Below the pieces are notes generated by a model, which worked only from the letters and a program-made list of their open reading frames with translations, had not been told where the DNA came from and ran no database searches. The position numbers were made by a program, and so were the translations under genes. This document shows, in pieces, positions 25,849 through 34,991 of a stretch of DNA of 64,000 nt. Every line of letters starts with the position of its first letter. Positions within the stretch are counted from its first letter, which is position 1. This DNA comes from Dyadobacter frigoris (GTDB lineage Bacteria; Bacteroidota; Bacteroidia; Cytophagales; Spirosomataceae), in assembly GCF_005280585.1 (NCBI RefSeq), contig NZ_SZVO01000003.1, forward strand, positions 310,001-374,000. Direction: 5' to 3'.

Positions 25849-26970
25849 ATGCTGACAAGAACCGTTACAAAATGGGCATTTAAAGCGCACGGCTGGCTGG
25901 GACTGGCAGCAGGAATATTTTTCCTGCTGTTTGGCCTGACAGGCTCAATCCTTATGTTCAGAACTGAGCTCGACAGAAAGATTAATCCCGAACTTCATGA
26001 GCTGGCGGTTGGCAGAAAAAAAGTTTCGGTTGATCAGATATATCGAAATTTAGCCGTCCGTTACCCGAACCTGAAAAAAATCGTATTGCACGATTTCCCG
26101 CTGGATAGCCACGATAGTTATGAATTTATGATTTATAAAAATCAGCAGGGGAAAACGGAGGGGTATCTTTATTTCGTTTTTGTTGATCCCTACACCGGCA
26201 AAGTTTTGCACGAAGGGAATTACAGCGATTTTTCACCTTCGTTTTTTCGCTGGCTGTATCAGTTTCATTACAGCTTGCAACTTGGTATGCCTGGAAAATT
26301 GTTCTCAGGGATTGTCGGATTAGTCATGGTATTGTCATTGCTGACAGGCTTGATTATCTATCGGAAACACTTTTGGGATGCATTATTTTTGAAGAATGTA
26401 TTAAATTTCAAAAACCAGCGAACAGCGGTTTCGTCACTTCACAGAGTTGTTGGCGTTTGGGCGATGGTATTCAATTTGATACTATTTTTCACCGGTTTCT
26501 GGATGAATATTGATTTTTTCATGCCTTCCGGTTGGAAAATAAATCCCCCAATCATAAATCAGACAGTCTCCGCGAATATGGATTTCATCATTGATCAGTC
26601 AAAAAAGATAAAAGGATTCACGCCGATTGCCGTAACCATGCCTACGGTACACGGACAACAGGTTCTGGTACGGGGAAAATTTGAGAATACAAGCTGGTTT
26701 TTATTTCAGGGAAAAGCAAGCGGGATCTCCTTTGATCCGAAAACAGGCAAATTGATCGATATTTCAGACATTGCAAAAAAGAGCCTTTCGGATCGACTGG
26801 AATGGCAGATATACCAACTGCACATCGGTAATTTCGGGGGGATTTTTGTCAAAATACTTTATGTACTTATTGGCTTGACACCCGGGTTTCTAAGCGTTAC
26901 CGGAGCTATGCTTTGGTTGAAAAGGAAAAAGAAAATCAGACCTAAACGAACTGTTTTGGCAAAAATTTAA
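25849..26970 (+). CDS. PepSY-associated transmembrane protein (PiuB-like)
   Basis: A 373-residue inner-membrane protein with four clear membrane segments: about 17-37 (GWLGLAAGIFFLLFGLTGSIL), 145-166, 197-219 and 340-360. Conserved histidines at the first segment (KAHGWLG) and in FHYSLQLGMPGK, SSLHRVVGVWA and QLHIGNFGG suggest heme or metal binding, as in PepSY_TM proteins proposed to be iron reductases acting with siderophore receptors. It begins 21 bp after the TonB receptor, so they form one operon. The family is firm, the reductase role is inferred from relatives. Confidence 0.88.
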   Translation: MLTRTVTKWAFKAHGWLGLAAGIFFLLFGLTGSILMFRTELDRKINPELHELAVGRKKVSVDQIYRNLAVRYPNLKKIVLHDFPLDSHDSYEFMIYKNQQGKTEGYLYFVFVDPYTGKVLHEGNYSDFSPSFFRWLYQFHYSLQLGMPGKLFSGIVGLVMVLSLLTGLIIYRKHFWDALFLKNVLNFKNQRTAVSSLHRVVGVWAMVFNLILFFTGFWMNIDFFMPSGWKINPPIINQTVSANMDFIIDQSKKIKGFTPIAVTMPTVHGQQVLVRGKFENTSWFLFQGKASGISFDPKTGKLIDISDIAKKSLSDRLEWQIYQLHIGNFGGIFVKILYVLIGLTPGFLSVTGAMLWLKRKKKIRPKRTVLAKI

Positions 26971-27158
26971 ATCCGATTTTTGCTTCGCTTTTTTTCTTCT
27001 CTTCCGGCGCTGTAAACAAATACATAAAGTAGAAGTTCTCCCAGAGGAAAAATAAGTGAAGTCACAATAGCCAACACGGAGCCGGCCATAATGGCCAAGC
27101 CTTTTGAAAGTGGGAATTGCGGTTCCACCTGTTCCGCAATTCTGGCTTTATCCTCCAT
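26967..27158 (-). CDS. Small membrane protein (63 aa), uncertain
   Basis: A 63-residue product with one or two hydrophobic segments (LAIMAGSVLAIVTSLIFPLG and ELLLYVFVY), an acidic N-terminus (MEDKARIAEQVEPQFP) and a basic C-terminus (REEKKRSKNRI), a composition typical of real small membrane proteins. Its stop overlaps the end of the convergent PepSY gene by 4 bp. I recognise no family, and it could be chance, but the sequence looks coding. Confidence 0.5.
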   Translation of the reverse strand: MEDKARIAEQVEPQFPLSKGLAIMAGSVLAIVTSLIFPLGELLLYVFVYSAGREEKKRSKNRI

Positions 27159-27254
27159 AAAAATTTATTATGATTAAGATCGGCACCAACTCAATTAATT
27201 AACATTTGATAAGGTAATAATACTTAACTTATTTACAATAATCACATAATTTAA

Positions 27255-27973
27255 TTAATTATCCTGATATTCATATTCCTTCAAGCCACTTCTAAACTGC
27301 GAAGGACTCATTTTGCGCATCGTTTTAAAAAAATGTGACAAGTGGCTTTCATCTGAAAAGCCAAACTCATCTGCAATTTGCTTCATACTCAGCGAAGGAA
27401 TTTGTAAACGTTTTTCAATCAGTTTAACCGGTAGGACTTCACATATTCACGGTAGCTCATTGCAAATTTCCTTTTGAAATAATCGCTGAAATAGCTGGTT
27501 GCAATATTAAAATGTGCAGCTACATTTTTTACCTGAATTAAGGATGGTTCGTAGATATGCTGGTGGATGTAGGAAATGAGTTCTTCTTTTTCCGGCTGAC
27601 CATCATCAATCCTGATACTGAGTTTTGCCGCCGCTTCTCTTATCAATCCAAAAATGGACAGTATCTGGTAATAGACCAATGGTGATGAGGCAACATCTTT
27701 CCGGCAATTGTAGGCAACGATATTTTCCACCGTATTTCTAAGAATGGAAATGTACGACTCTTCCATTTTTAATTTCACTTCTTTCAAAAGCTTATTGCTC
27801 ATGATTGATTCGGGTGTCGATAAAATAAGTGCGTCTGGCGTATTCATTTTATGACCGGCGAAATAACTGTCGGTAAATTTAATGAAGGTAAAATGTGTAC
27901 TCTTTGTGATTTCAAAATAATGCTGATCCTGCGGACAAATAATAAAAAGATCAGATTCATCCAGTATGCCCAC
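27255..27973 (-). pseudogene. AraC-family transcriptional regulator, frameshifted
   Basis: The first frame (27419-27973) gives DLFIICPQDQHYFEITKSTH, a cupin-like sensor domain, then the first half of an AraC DNA-binding domain (LIQVKNVAAHFNIATSYFSDYFKRKFAMSYREYVKSYRL), and stops at YRLN. In the next frame the protein continues without a gap: LIEKRLQIPSLSMKQIADEF, GFSDESHLSHFFKTMRKMSP, SQFRSGLKEY, with stop at 27255-27257. A one-base loss near 27421-27424 explains this. The N-terminus is also poor: no ATG, only GTG at 27971-27973, and in-frame stops at 28049-28054, while intact relatives are about 280 residues. It probably once controlled the neighbouring iron genes. Confidence 0.82.
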
Positions 27974-28143
27974 CGTTGCAAAAGGGACGCCCTTGCACGT
28001 TAAAGAATCAAGAATTTCCCATTCAAAACGCCCTGGCCGCCTTTCGCGTCATTAGCCAGAACGGCTATATTGGCCTACCCCAGAAGTTGAGAAGAAATGA
28101 GCATTGTAAAAAAGAGTCAATAGAATCTTATCCTTATGAACAA

Positions 28144-29250
28144 CTAGAACTTTTGTAATTTTCCAAGTATTTCATCAACCGCTTCCTTCATTTTTTGATG
28201 CTGTAAACCGCCAGAAGCTTCCGCAAATCCGGGACGTTTTAATGCTTCTGAAATATCACTTTCCAGGTCTAATGAGGCTTGTTTTGTTGAAAAAAATAAA
28301 CCTTGTTTTGACAAATTGGCGGCAAGGTATTCCTGTTCCGACTGGCCGGGTGTTGGAATAAGCAGCGCTTTTTTTTCCATAACCACAAGGTCCATCAGCG
28401 TTGAATAACCACTTCGGCAAATAACCAGATCAGCACTGTGCATGAGCTCTTGAAGTTGAAACGCGTTAAGATGCGTATAATAGTCAATTCCCAATGGAAG
28501 AACATCAGGCACAGATTCGCCAGGATTTCCGCCGACAACGGTATACCGATATAGCGAATTGCTGGTAATCCGGGACAGAATTTCATATTCCAAAAGGCCT
28601 CTTTGCGGTTCCGGGCCTGACAAAAGAACCAGTACCTTACCCTCTTTTACAGTTGACCGGGTTATGTCCGCGTCTAACTGTGAGAGAAGTCCGATATAAC
28701 GTGCATTGGAAGGTATTTTTTGGGGATGTGAAAGTTCTCCGCCTATGCTGTTTTCATGCTGATGATCCACAACCCAACACTGATCAAACTGCTCTAAAAT
28801 CTGGCAATGCAGATTCAAAAGCAATCCGTCTATAACGGCACCTGCTCCGGATTTTATTTGTAATTGATGTGTCATGATGACCGAGGGAAGCCCTTCGATT
28901 TTCAGACCATACCGGTTGTCGGAAATAACCAGATCGAATTTATATTGCTGCTGAACCTTTGCCAGCCACTTCTTTTCATTTTGTATTGCTTTAAAAATTT
29001 TGGGCACCTGCATCAGGATTTTAAAAGCAAAAGTGCCTGCACTCCGGCTGTAACGAATTTTATAACCTTCAATTGGTACTATTGATAACTCAGGAAAATT
29101 ACTTCTTAAAAGCAAAGCGGCCGCACCTTCGGCAGCAACAGTCACCTCGCACTGCTTTTCAAGCAGATACCGGATGATCGGTATACACCTGGTTGCATGG
29201 CCCAAACCCCAGTCCAGTGGTGCTAAAAGTATTTTAAAAGGTTGATTCAA
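28144..29250 (-). CDS. Glycosyltransferase, MurG-like (GT-B fold)
   Basis: A 368-residue cytoplasmic or membrane-associated enzyme. The N-terminus ILLAPLDWGLGHATRCIPIIRYLL carries the GHATR loop of UDP-GlcNAc:undecaprenyl/LPS transferases related to MurG; the C-terminal half contains VLVLLSGPEPQRGLLE, a sugar-nucleotide site (ADLVICRSGYSTLMDLVVMEKKALLIPTPGQSEQEYLA) with the typical E-x2-Y/Q acceptor region. Proteins of this type are widespread and uncharacterised in Bacteroidota, probably adding a sugar to a lipid or surface glycan. No genes for a surface polysaccharide pathway lie next to it, so the acceptor is unknown. Confidence 0.8.
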   Translation of the reverse strand: MNQPFKILLAPLDWGLGHATRCIPIIRYLLEKQCEVTVAAEGAAALLLRSNFPELSIVPIEGYKIRYSRSAGTFAFKILMQVPKIFKAIQNEKKWLAKVQQQYKFDLVISDNRYGLKIEGLPSVIMTHQLQIKSGAGAVIDGLLLNLHCQILEQFDQCWVVDHQHENSIGGELSHPQKIPSNARYIGLLSQLDADITRSTVKEGKVLVLLSGPEPQRGLLEYEILSRITSNSLYRYTVVGGNPGESVPDVLPLGIDYYTHLNAFQLQELMHSADLVICRSGYSTLMDLVVMEKKALLIPTPGQSEQEYLAANLSKQGLFFSTKQASLDLESDISEALKRPGFAEASGGLQHQKMKEAVDEILGKLQKF

Positions 29251-29491
29251 CGTTACTTTTTAAATGTTCGCTAAGTTATCTGATTTTTATTTTTTTTCCT
29301 CAGGATAAATGGAACAAATACAGACAGTCAAACATTTCAGTTTGTCTTCCAAAATGATCAAACTATTTTTCGAATTGACAAGCAAATACATACGGTGGGC
29401 TCTTAGCCAGAATCACAACAAAAGTTGTTTGCGGGATTATTGCTTCTAATGTTTACCACAGCGATTACACTCATTTTATTAGGAGGAAAAG

Positions 29492-29508
29492 CCAGATTTT
29501 ATCTGGCT
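29492..29508 (-). terminator. Terminator of the LytTR/histidine-kinase operon
   Basis: GCCAGAT pairs with ATCTGGC across a 3-nt loop and is followed by TTTTCCTCC on the minus strand. Coordinates may be off by one because of the homopolymers. The 257-bp gap beyond it holds only a doubtful 46-codon frame. Confidence 0.6.
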
Positions 29509-30254
29509 CACAGCCACCCAAATTTTTCAATCAACCGGTCTTTTTGATTACGGGCTACGGGGATATTTTTGTTCGTGGAAAGGATAAGGTAATTGCCGTC
29601 CCCGCGGACGTATTTTTTAATATGGTCCAGGTTCACGAGGTATTGCCTGTGTACCCTCAAAAAATTCCTTTCTTCCAGCACTTCCTGTATATCGCCCAGG
29701 GTTTTGGCCACGGTATGCTGATGGCCATCCAACATATTAAAACGGGTATAATTGTTATCCGATTCGCAGTAGATCACATTTTTAATTTCAACAAATGTTA
29801 CCCCGTTCTGGAATGGCAGGGCGATTTTTTCAGGAAGCGATTTTTCGCTCCCGTGCAGCTGGTGTTTCAGCAAATTAAGCTGTTGCTTGTCGGGCCATTT
29901 GCGATTTTCTGCTTTTTCAACGGCTACTTTAAGGTCTTTCCCGTCGATAGGTTTCAGCAAATAATCCAGCGCACTAAACCGGAAAGCTTTAACGGCAAAC
30001 TGATCATACGCAGTAACAAAAACGAGACTGAAATTGATATGTCCTATCTTTTCCAGTAGCTGAAACCCGTTCATCTGCGGCATTTCAATATCCAGGAAAA
30101 CAATGTCGGGGTGCAGTTCTGTAATTTTTCCGAGGCCCTCATGGCTTTCGGTGCATTCTGCAACTACCTGTACTTGTGGACAATACATTTTTAATTGTAA
30201 TGCCAAAAGCTTTACACAATCCGGTTCGTCGTCTATTATTACAGCTTTTAACAT
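29508..30254 (-). CDS. LytTR-family response regulator
   Basis: A 248-residue protein with a receiver domain (1-120: Asp10 and Asp12 region IIDDEPD, phosphorylatable Asp55 in FLDIEMPQMNG, Thr81, Lys101 before Pro102) and a LytTR DNA-binding domain (about 140-245: ALPFQNGVTFVEIKNVIYCESDNNYTRF, RNFLRVHRQYLVNLDHIKKYVRGDG, IPVARNQKDRLIE). It is 9 bp downstream of the sensor kinase gene, forming a LytS/LytR-type pair. The genes they control are not evident; the divergent membrane protein at 32502 is the nearest candidate. Family assignment is certain. Confidence 0.93.
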   Translation of the reverse strand: MLKAVIIDDEPDCVKLLALQLKMYCPQVQVVAECTESHEGLGKITELHPDIVFLDIEMPQMNGFQLLEKIGHINFSLVFVTAYDQFAVKAFRFSALDYLLKPIDGKDLKVAVEKAENRKWPDKQQLNLLKHQLHGSEKSLPEKIALPFQNGVTFVEIKNVIYCESDNNYTRFNMLDGHQHTVAKTLGDIQEVLEERNFLRVHRQYLVNLDHIKKYVRGDGNYLILSTNKNIPVARNQKDRLIEKFGWL

Positions 30255-30263
30255 ATCAGCGGA

Positions 30264-32270
30264 TCATACCGGTATTTGAATAGTCACTTTTGTTCCGCAC
30301 ACCTGATTCATTGCGTCTCTGATATCCGTAATTTTCACATCGGCCTTCACCTGATACACCTGATTGATAATATCCAGCCTTTCAGATGTCATTTTCAAAC
30401 CGTATGATTTTTGACGCGTTGCCGATTTGCTTTTATATTTTGCAGCCAGTTGCCGCCCCACGCCATTGTCAGTAATTTCGATATGCAGCAGATCTTCAAA
30501 TGGCTGTGTAACATCCACCCTGATATTTCCACCTTCCTTTTTGTGCATTAAACCATGCCATATCGCATTCTCGACATAAGGCTGTAAAAGCAGCGGCGGG
30601 ATGTCTGTGTATTGCTGGTCTATGCCCGGCTCGATGTTAATTTCGTAATGTACTTTGTTTTTAAACCGCATGGCTTCCAGCTCAATATACAAACGAAGCG
30701 TTTCCAGTTCTTTTTGCAATGTCACTTTTTCAGACTGCGAATTTTCCAATACCAGTCTGATGAGTTGGGAGAAAATTGTCAGGTATTCAGATGCGGTTTG
30801 CGAATCATTCTCGAGGGTATAAAGCTTGATCGAATTGAGGCAATTGAATATAAAATGCGGATTCATTTGTGCCCTGAGCGCAGTCATTTCAGTTTCGGCA
30901 ATTTTTTGTTCAAACTCGGTTTGCACCTGTTTTATTTTCTGCGCCTCGCTGATACTGCCTTGCAATTGAAGTTCGCGGCTTTTTTTATTCAATTCATTTT
31001 CAAGTTGCATGGCATATGTTTTTTGTAATTCATTTTTCTCTATCAAAACAAGCTTGGCGCGGTAAGATAAGGCAAATGAAAAACAGATAGCCTCTACCGT
31101 CAAGCCCAAAATCAAAAAGGCTGGAACAAAAACGAGGACTAAAAATAATTCATTGACTCTAAAAGGAATCAAACCCAAAATACCTGTAATGGGAACACAC
31201 CATAACAGCAAAAAACTAACCAATCCACCAGCCAGGAACCACTTTACAGAATCTTTGCTCAGGGCTGTCAGTACCAATAAAATAAGGTGCATGACAATGA
31301 CCGGAGCCAGTGATATGAAGATTTCATAATAGTCAGGGTTAAAGATAAACCAACCCCAACGCACCTGTAAAAGCTCAATGATCATTTGCATGATGGCTAT
31401 CCCCACCAGCACTTTAACGACCATCCAGCTTTTCTTGAAGTGTACCGGTAATTTCAGCATACTTCCCACAAAAAATGTATAAAGGACAGGTATTAAAAAA
31501 AGATAGAAAGAAAAAATAACGTCGCGGACAAAGGCGGGAAAGAGCATAAACTGCAACCGGATATCGATCCAGTACATGGCCGTGATCAGCGAAGCAATGG
31601 TATAACTGATATACCACACAAAGGAACCATCGCGGTACAGGTAGTACTGGTAAGTTGCGTAAATGCTGATAAAAAAAAGGCACCCCAGCAATGCTGATAA
31701 CAACAGGAACAGGTATCTGTCCAGGTTGGCACCTACTGCCGCATCATGGGCGGCAAGATAGGGCGTTTTCAGGAAAATCCCGGGCGGTGCAACCTGCTCT
31801 TTACGATCCACATTACGCACCCAGTAAGTCTCTGTACTAAGCGGCAAGATTAAAATTGGCAAGCCAAAACGATTGATTAAGGGAACATCCGCCTGAAACG
31901 CGCCGGCAACAACCGCAAGCGTGTCACGGACATACAAGCGCGTGAAGTAATGCATACCCGCATCAATTCTCAGCGAAATGGTATCGGAGCCGGATGTATT
32001 CCTGATTGTGAATTTATGCCATTGGATAACAAGCGGACGGTTGGAAAATCTCCACTGGCGGAGTTCCTGAGTATAGGGAACGAAAGCCTGCTTTTTAGCT
32101 TCGTTAAATGTGAGCGGATGGTCGCTGATTTCTTCAAAAAACAAACTTCTACCGGCAATATCTAATGTGTTTTTCAAATCAGGCTGGCCATTAAACACGA
32201 TCGTATCCTGAGCAATGACGCCCAGGGCAGTAAAAATGCAAAGGAACGTTAAAAACAGAATTCGGCTCAT
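30264..32270 (-). CDS. 7TMR-DISM sensor histidine kinase, LytS-type
   Basis: A 668-residue sensor. A signal peptide is followed by an extracellular beta-rich 7TMR-DISMED2 domain (about 24-165, with FNEAKKQAFVPY and the WHKFTIRNTSGSD strand), then seven membrane segments (about 185-405), a coiled-coil linker (about 408-465), the His-kinase dimerisation box QMNPHFIFNCLNSIKLYT with His472, and an ATPase domain (IPPLLLQPYVENAIWHG, ITDNGVGR, GLKMTSERLDI). It sits immediately before its response regulator. DISMED2 domains probably bind carbohydrate or a small ligand, so this could respond to a sugar; the ligand is inference. A promoter is expected in the 230 bp towards 32502. Confidence 0.92.
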   Translation of the reverse strand: MSRILFLTFLCIFTALGVIAQDTIVFNGQPDLKNTLDIAGRSLFFEEISDHPLTFNEAKKQAFVPYTQELRQWRFSNRPLVIQWHKFTIRNTSGSDTISLRIDAGMHYFTRLYVRDTLAVVAGAFQADVPLINRFGLPILILPLSTETYWVRNVDRKEQVAPPGIFLKTPYLAAHDAAVGANLDRYLFLLLSALLGCLFFISIYATYQYYLYRDGSFVWYISYTIASLITAMYWIDIRLQFMLFPAFVRDVIFSFYLFLIPVLYTFFVGSMLKLPVHFKKSWMVVKVLVGIAIMQMIIELLQVRWGWFIFNPDYYEIFISLAPVIVMHLILLVLTALSKDSVKWFLAGGLVSFLLLWCVPITGILGLIPFRVNELFLVLVFVPAFLILGLTVEAICFSFALSYRAKLVLIEKNELQKTYAMQLENELNKKSRELQLQGSISEAQKIKQVQTEFEQKIAETEMTALRAQMNPHFIFNCLNSIKLYTLENDSQTASEYLTIFSQLIRLVLENSQSEKVTLQKELETLRLYIELEAMRFKNKVHYEINIEPGIDQQYTDIPPLLLQPYVENAIWHGLMHKKEGGNIRVDVTQPFEDLLHIEITDNGVGRQLAAKYKSKSATRQKSYGLKMTSERLDIINQVYQVKADVKITDIRDAMNQVCGTKVTIQIPV

Positions 32271-32501
32271 AGGGACGCTTGGATTATTAAACTTACCGAA
32301 AGCAAATAGTATTACCTAGACCGGATTGCGAAAGGCAGGTTTTTTGAGGCAGTGGTAAATAAACCGCCTTTTCTTTGCCTTCCTAAATGAAAACCGCTAC
32401 CCCCTAACAAAACCTGCTGCTTACAATAAACCCTTTGACCGGCATTTTTAAATACCCGAATTTTATTGGGATTTCAACAGATTCTTTCAACAAAAAAAGA
32501 A

Positions 32502-33122
32502 ATGAGTTACGGCAAAATGATAGCGGTTACCGGCTTAGGCAGCCATCTGCTTTTCCTGTTCATTTTCACCATCGTGCATTTTATTCGGCCAGACAAGAGC
32601 GTACTTGCCAGCTTTGTAAGTGAATATGCGCTGGGGGAATATGGATGGCTGATGACCCTTGGATTCCTTTTCATCGGTGTAGGGGCAATATGCCTGATTA
32701 TCGGGCTGTTCAGTAGTATGAAGCCATCGAAAACTGCTGCAATTACCTTGTGCATTTGGTGCATAGGCACTTTTACTTTTTCGGTGTTTCCCACGGACCT
32801 TCCGGGTGATCGGCCCACAACGGAAGGTTTAATTCATGGCTTGTCCGCGCTTTTTGCTCTACTGAATCTGTCCGTGGCGATGATTGCCTGGGGCTTTACT
32901 TTCGATAAGTATGACAACTGGCGCCACATGGCAAAACTTTCCTGGTTTTTCGGGGCCATCAGCACTGCGTTATTCATTGGTTTTTTACTTAGCGCTCCTC
33001 AGCTGCGAGGGCTTACCGAAAGAATCCTCATCATTTTAGATATAACCTGGATTATCCTGGTAATCAGAAAATTATACACAATTGAAATCACAAGTTCTTT
33101 AAATTCAAAACCATCAATATGA
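32502..33122 (+). CDS. DUF998-family membrane protein
   Basis: About 206 residues from the ATG at 32502, chosen over a TTG 12 codons upstream. Six membrane segments can be seen, e.g. LLFLFIFTIVHFI, TLGFLFIGVGAICLIIGLF, ITLCIWCIGTFTFSVF and LFALLNLSVAMIAWGFTF; the loop TDLPGDRPTTEGLIHG between them with its His is conserved in DUF998 proteins, whose function is unknown. Its stop overlaps the next start by 4 bp (ATGA), so the lipoprotein at 33119 is coupled to it. Divergent from the LytS/LytR genes and a possible target of them. Confidence 0.78.
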   Translation: MSYGKMIAVTGLGSHLLFLFIFTIVHFIRPDKSVLASFVSEYALGEYGWLMTLGFLFIGVGAICLIIGLFSSMKPSKTAAITLCIWCIGTFTFSVFPTDLPGDRPTTEGLIHGLSALFALLNLSVAMIAWGFTFDKYDNWRHMAKLSWFFGAISTALFIGFLLSAPQLRGLTERILIILDITWIILVIRKLYTIEITSSLNSKPSI

Positions 33123-33757
33123 AACGTTTCCTCTTCCCTTTAAGCGCTTTAATGCTAGTATTATCAGCCTGTGATAAAAAAGTGGATCATCAGGCTTATT
33201 TGCTATCCAAAGCAGATTCTTCCGCCCTTGATTTAACCGGTAATCCTGAAATAAGGAAAGAGGTGATTGCTTACATGCACGCCATTGCGCCGGACAAACC
33301 TGCGTCTGGTCAGATCACTTCGGGATGCGGCGACGACCTTGTTGCCGTGGGACCGGAAGGGCTGAGGTCGATCAGCGGGGGTGTTTGGAAAAAGAATACC
33401 GAGCAGGATGGTATATCCTTCAAAAGTGTCATTGTGGTTCCCGGCACCGAAATAGTCAGGCTGTATAACGATGGAAAAACAGCCGTTAGAAATGTACTGC
33501 TGGATGTAACCTTAAACACGCCGGTTGGCGAGATGAACCTGGATGTCATGCGCCTGGAAACATACATCAAAAAGGGTGACCAGTGGTGTATGATCGCCGG
33601 ACAGGGAACAATGCCATTTGACCGGATGGATGTCATGAAAACTTTGATTATTCGTCTGGCACTGGCATTTACATCAGGCCTGCTGATCATGTTTCTTATC
33701 ATGAAAAGAAAATTAAACAAACTAAAACGCAGGCAATCCGGCTTTTCGTCTATCTGA
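33119..33757 (+). CDS. Lipoprotein with NTF2-like domain and C-terminal membrane helix
   Basis: A 212-residue protein with a lipobox (LVLSAC, Cys18), then a cone-like NTF2/SnoaL-type segment (about 40-165: FKSVIVVPGTEIVRLYNDGKT and NLDVMRLETYIKKGDQWCMIAGQGT), which usually binds small ligands without catalysis, and a hydrophobic helix at about 178-196 (IIRLALAFTSGLLIMFLIM) with a basic tail. A lipid anchor plus a C-terminal membrane helix is unusual; the second helix may sit in the same membrane. Coupled to the DUF998 gene by a 4-bp overlap. Function unknown. Confidence 0.65.
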   Translation: MKRFLFPLSALMLVLSACDKKVDHQAYLLSKADSSALDLTGNPEIRKEVIAYMHAIAPDKPASGQITSGCGDDLVAVGPEGLRSISGGVWKKNTEQDGISFKSVIVVPGTEIVRLYNDGKTAVRNVLLDVTLNTPVGEMNLDVMRLETYIKKGDQWCMIAGQGTMPFDRMDVMKTLIIRLALAFTSGLLIMFLIMKRKLNKLKRRQSGFSSI

Positions 33758-33836
33758 AAAATATAAAAATGCCTGCCAGTTAACCGCCCTGGCTTCCCGA
33801 TATGAAATATTAAACTCCCTTTCAAAAAATCAAAAT

Positions 33837-34796
33837 ATGGAAATGTCAGAAACAAAAAAGAATCCACTAACGTCGATAATTATTGCGGTGATCACCGCTT
33901 TCTATCTGGTCAGCTTTTATTACCTGAGTACGATCACGTCCAATTACTTGATCGTATATCCTTCGTTTACCCAAATTCATGAGCATTACGACGCCTACAT
34001 GGGCGTTTTCAATGCTTCGTCAAGAATCCTGATGATTTATTCTTCCGTTGGTTTGCTTTCAATTTCCGTTTTATTGCTCTGGTTCCGTCCCGACTCATTT
34101 CCCCGAATAGCCATATGGATTACCATTATACTAAGTGCCGTTTCTGTCTGCGCCACCTTGTTTTTTATTCTTCCAATGCAATTATCGCTATGGATCAAGG
34201 GTTTTGATGCCGAAGTTTATCGGCGTTTGGTACAGGTAAGTTTTTACTTTCAAATCATTCCTTCTTCCTTGCAGATTTTGATAGCATTCTGGTTACTCAA
34301 CCGGTTTCTGTCCGATATCAAATTTGTAAGCCGCTGGATATTTATCCTGCTCTTTACGATTACCTGCTGGACAACCAACTATAACCCTTTGATCGAGTAC
34401 TCGTTATATACACCCGTCGGTGCCAAAGATTGGCTGTCTTTCAGAGCTGCGATCGTATCACCAAAATTCATTATATTCCTGTTTGTGGCTTTCATGCCCA
34501 TGTTACTGACCATTCCAATGTTTTGGCTTCGTCCGAAAAGCATCCCCAAACTGTTTGTAGTCGTGTACGGACTGGCTATATTCTGGATTTTCTTTATCAG
34601 TTTCAGTTACATCGCGGTAGACTTGCAGGGCTATTTGACCCACAACTATTCGCGTCCAAAAATTGAAGAACTTATCAACAGCGATTTTCAGTTCAGAGGA
34701 CTGCCTGCCATGCTGCTCACTTTGATGGCCTCCTGGATGTTTGTAAAAATCGGGCAGCAGAAGATCCTTGAAGAAGAGCTCAAATCAGAAAATTAA
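33837..34796 (+). CDS. Multi-pass membrane protein, function unknown
   Basis: A 319-residue protein with about eight hydrophobic helices (IIIAVITAFYLVSFYYLSTI, ILMIYSSVGLLSISVLLLWF, IWITIILSAVSVCATLFFIL, LQILIAFWLLN, WIFILLFTITCW, FIIFLFVAFMPMLLTIPMFW, LFVVVYGLAIFWIFFISFSY, GLPAMLLTLMASWMFVKIG). No catalytic motif or named family is recognised. It follows the lipoprotein gene by 79 bp and probably belongs to the same transcription unit. The gap after it (34797-34991) has no gene; a weak CCAGG/CCTGG hairpin lies near 34870. Confidence 0.6.
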   Translation: MEMSETKKNPLTSIIIAVITAFYLVSFYYLSTITSNYLIVYPSFTQIHEHYDAYMGVFNASSRILMIYSSVGLLSISVLLLWFRPDSFPRIAIWITIILSAVSVCATLFFILPMQLSLWIKGFDAEVYRRLVQVSFYFQIIPSSLQILIAFWLLNRFLSDIKFVSRWIFILLFTITCWTTNYNPLIEYSLYTPVGAKDWLSFRAAIVSPKFIIFLFVAFMPMLLTIPMFWLRPKSIPKLFVVVYGLAIFWIFFISFSYIAVDLQGYLTHNYSRPKIEELINSDFQFRGLPAMLLTLMASWMFVKIGQQKILEEELKSEN

Positions 34797-34991
34797 AGGC
34801 AGTTCTTTCAACTATTTTTTCAATTTACATAACATTATAATTCATGCCGGGGACGGAATTGTAATCAGGCCAGGTTGAAACACAATTTTGCCTGGGTGAA
34901 ATTTTTCATTTCGCAGCAATTTGAAATTGGAAAATTTGTCTAATCTATTACCGCCACATTTTTAAAATGAGGCACGCATTTGACAAAAAGA

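Noticed and set aside
29309-29449. 46-codon frame beyond the LytTR terminator
   Set aside because: Composition looks random, no promoter; listed in case transcript data contradict this.
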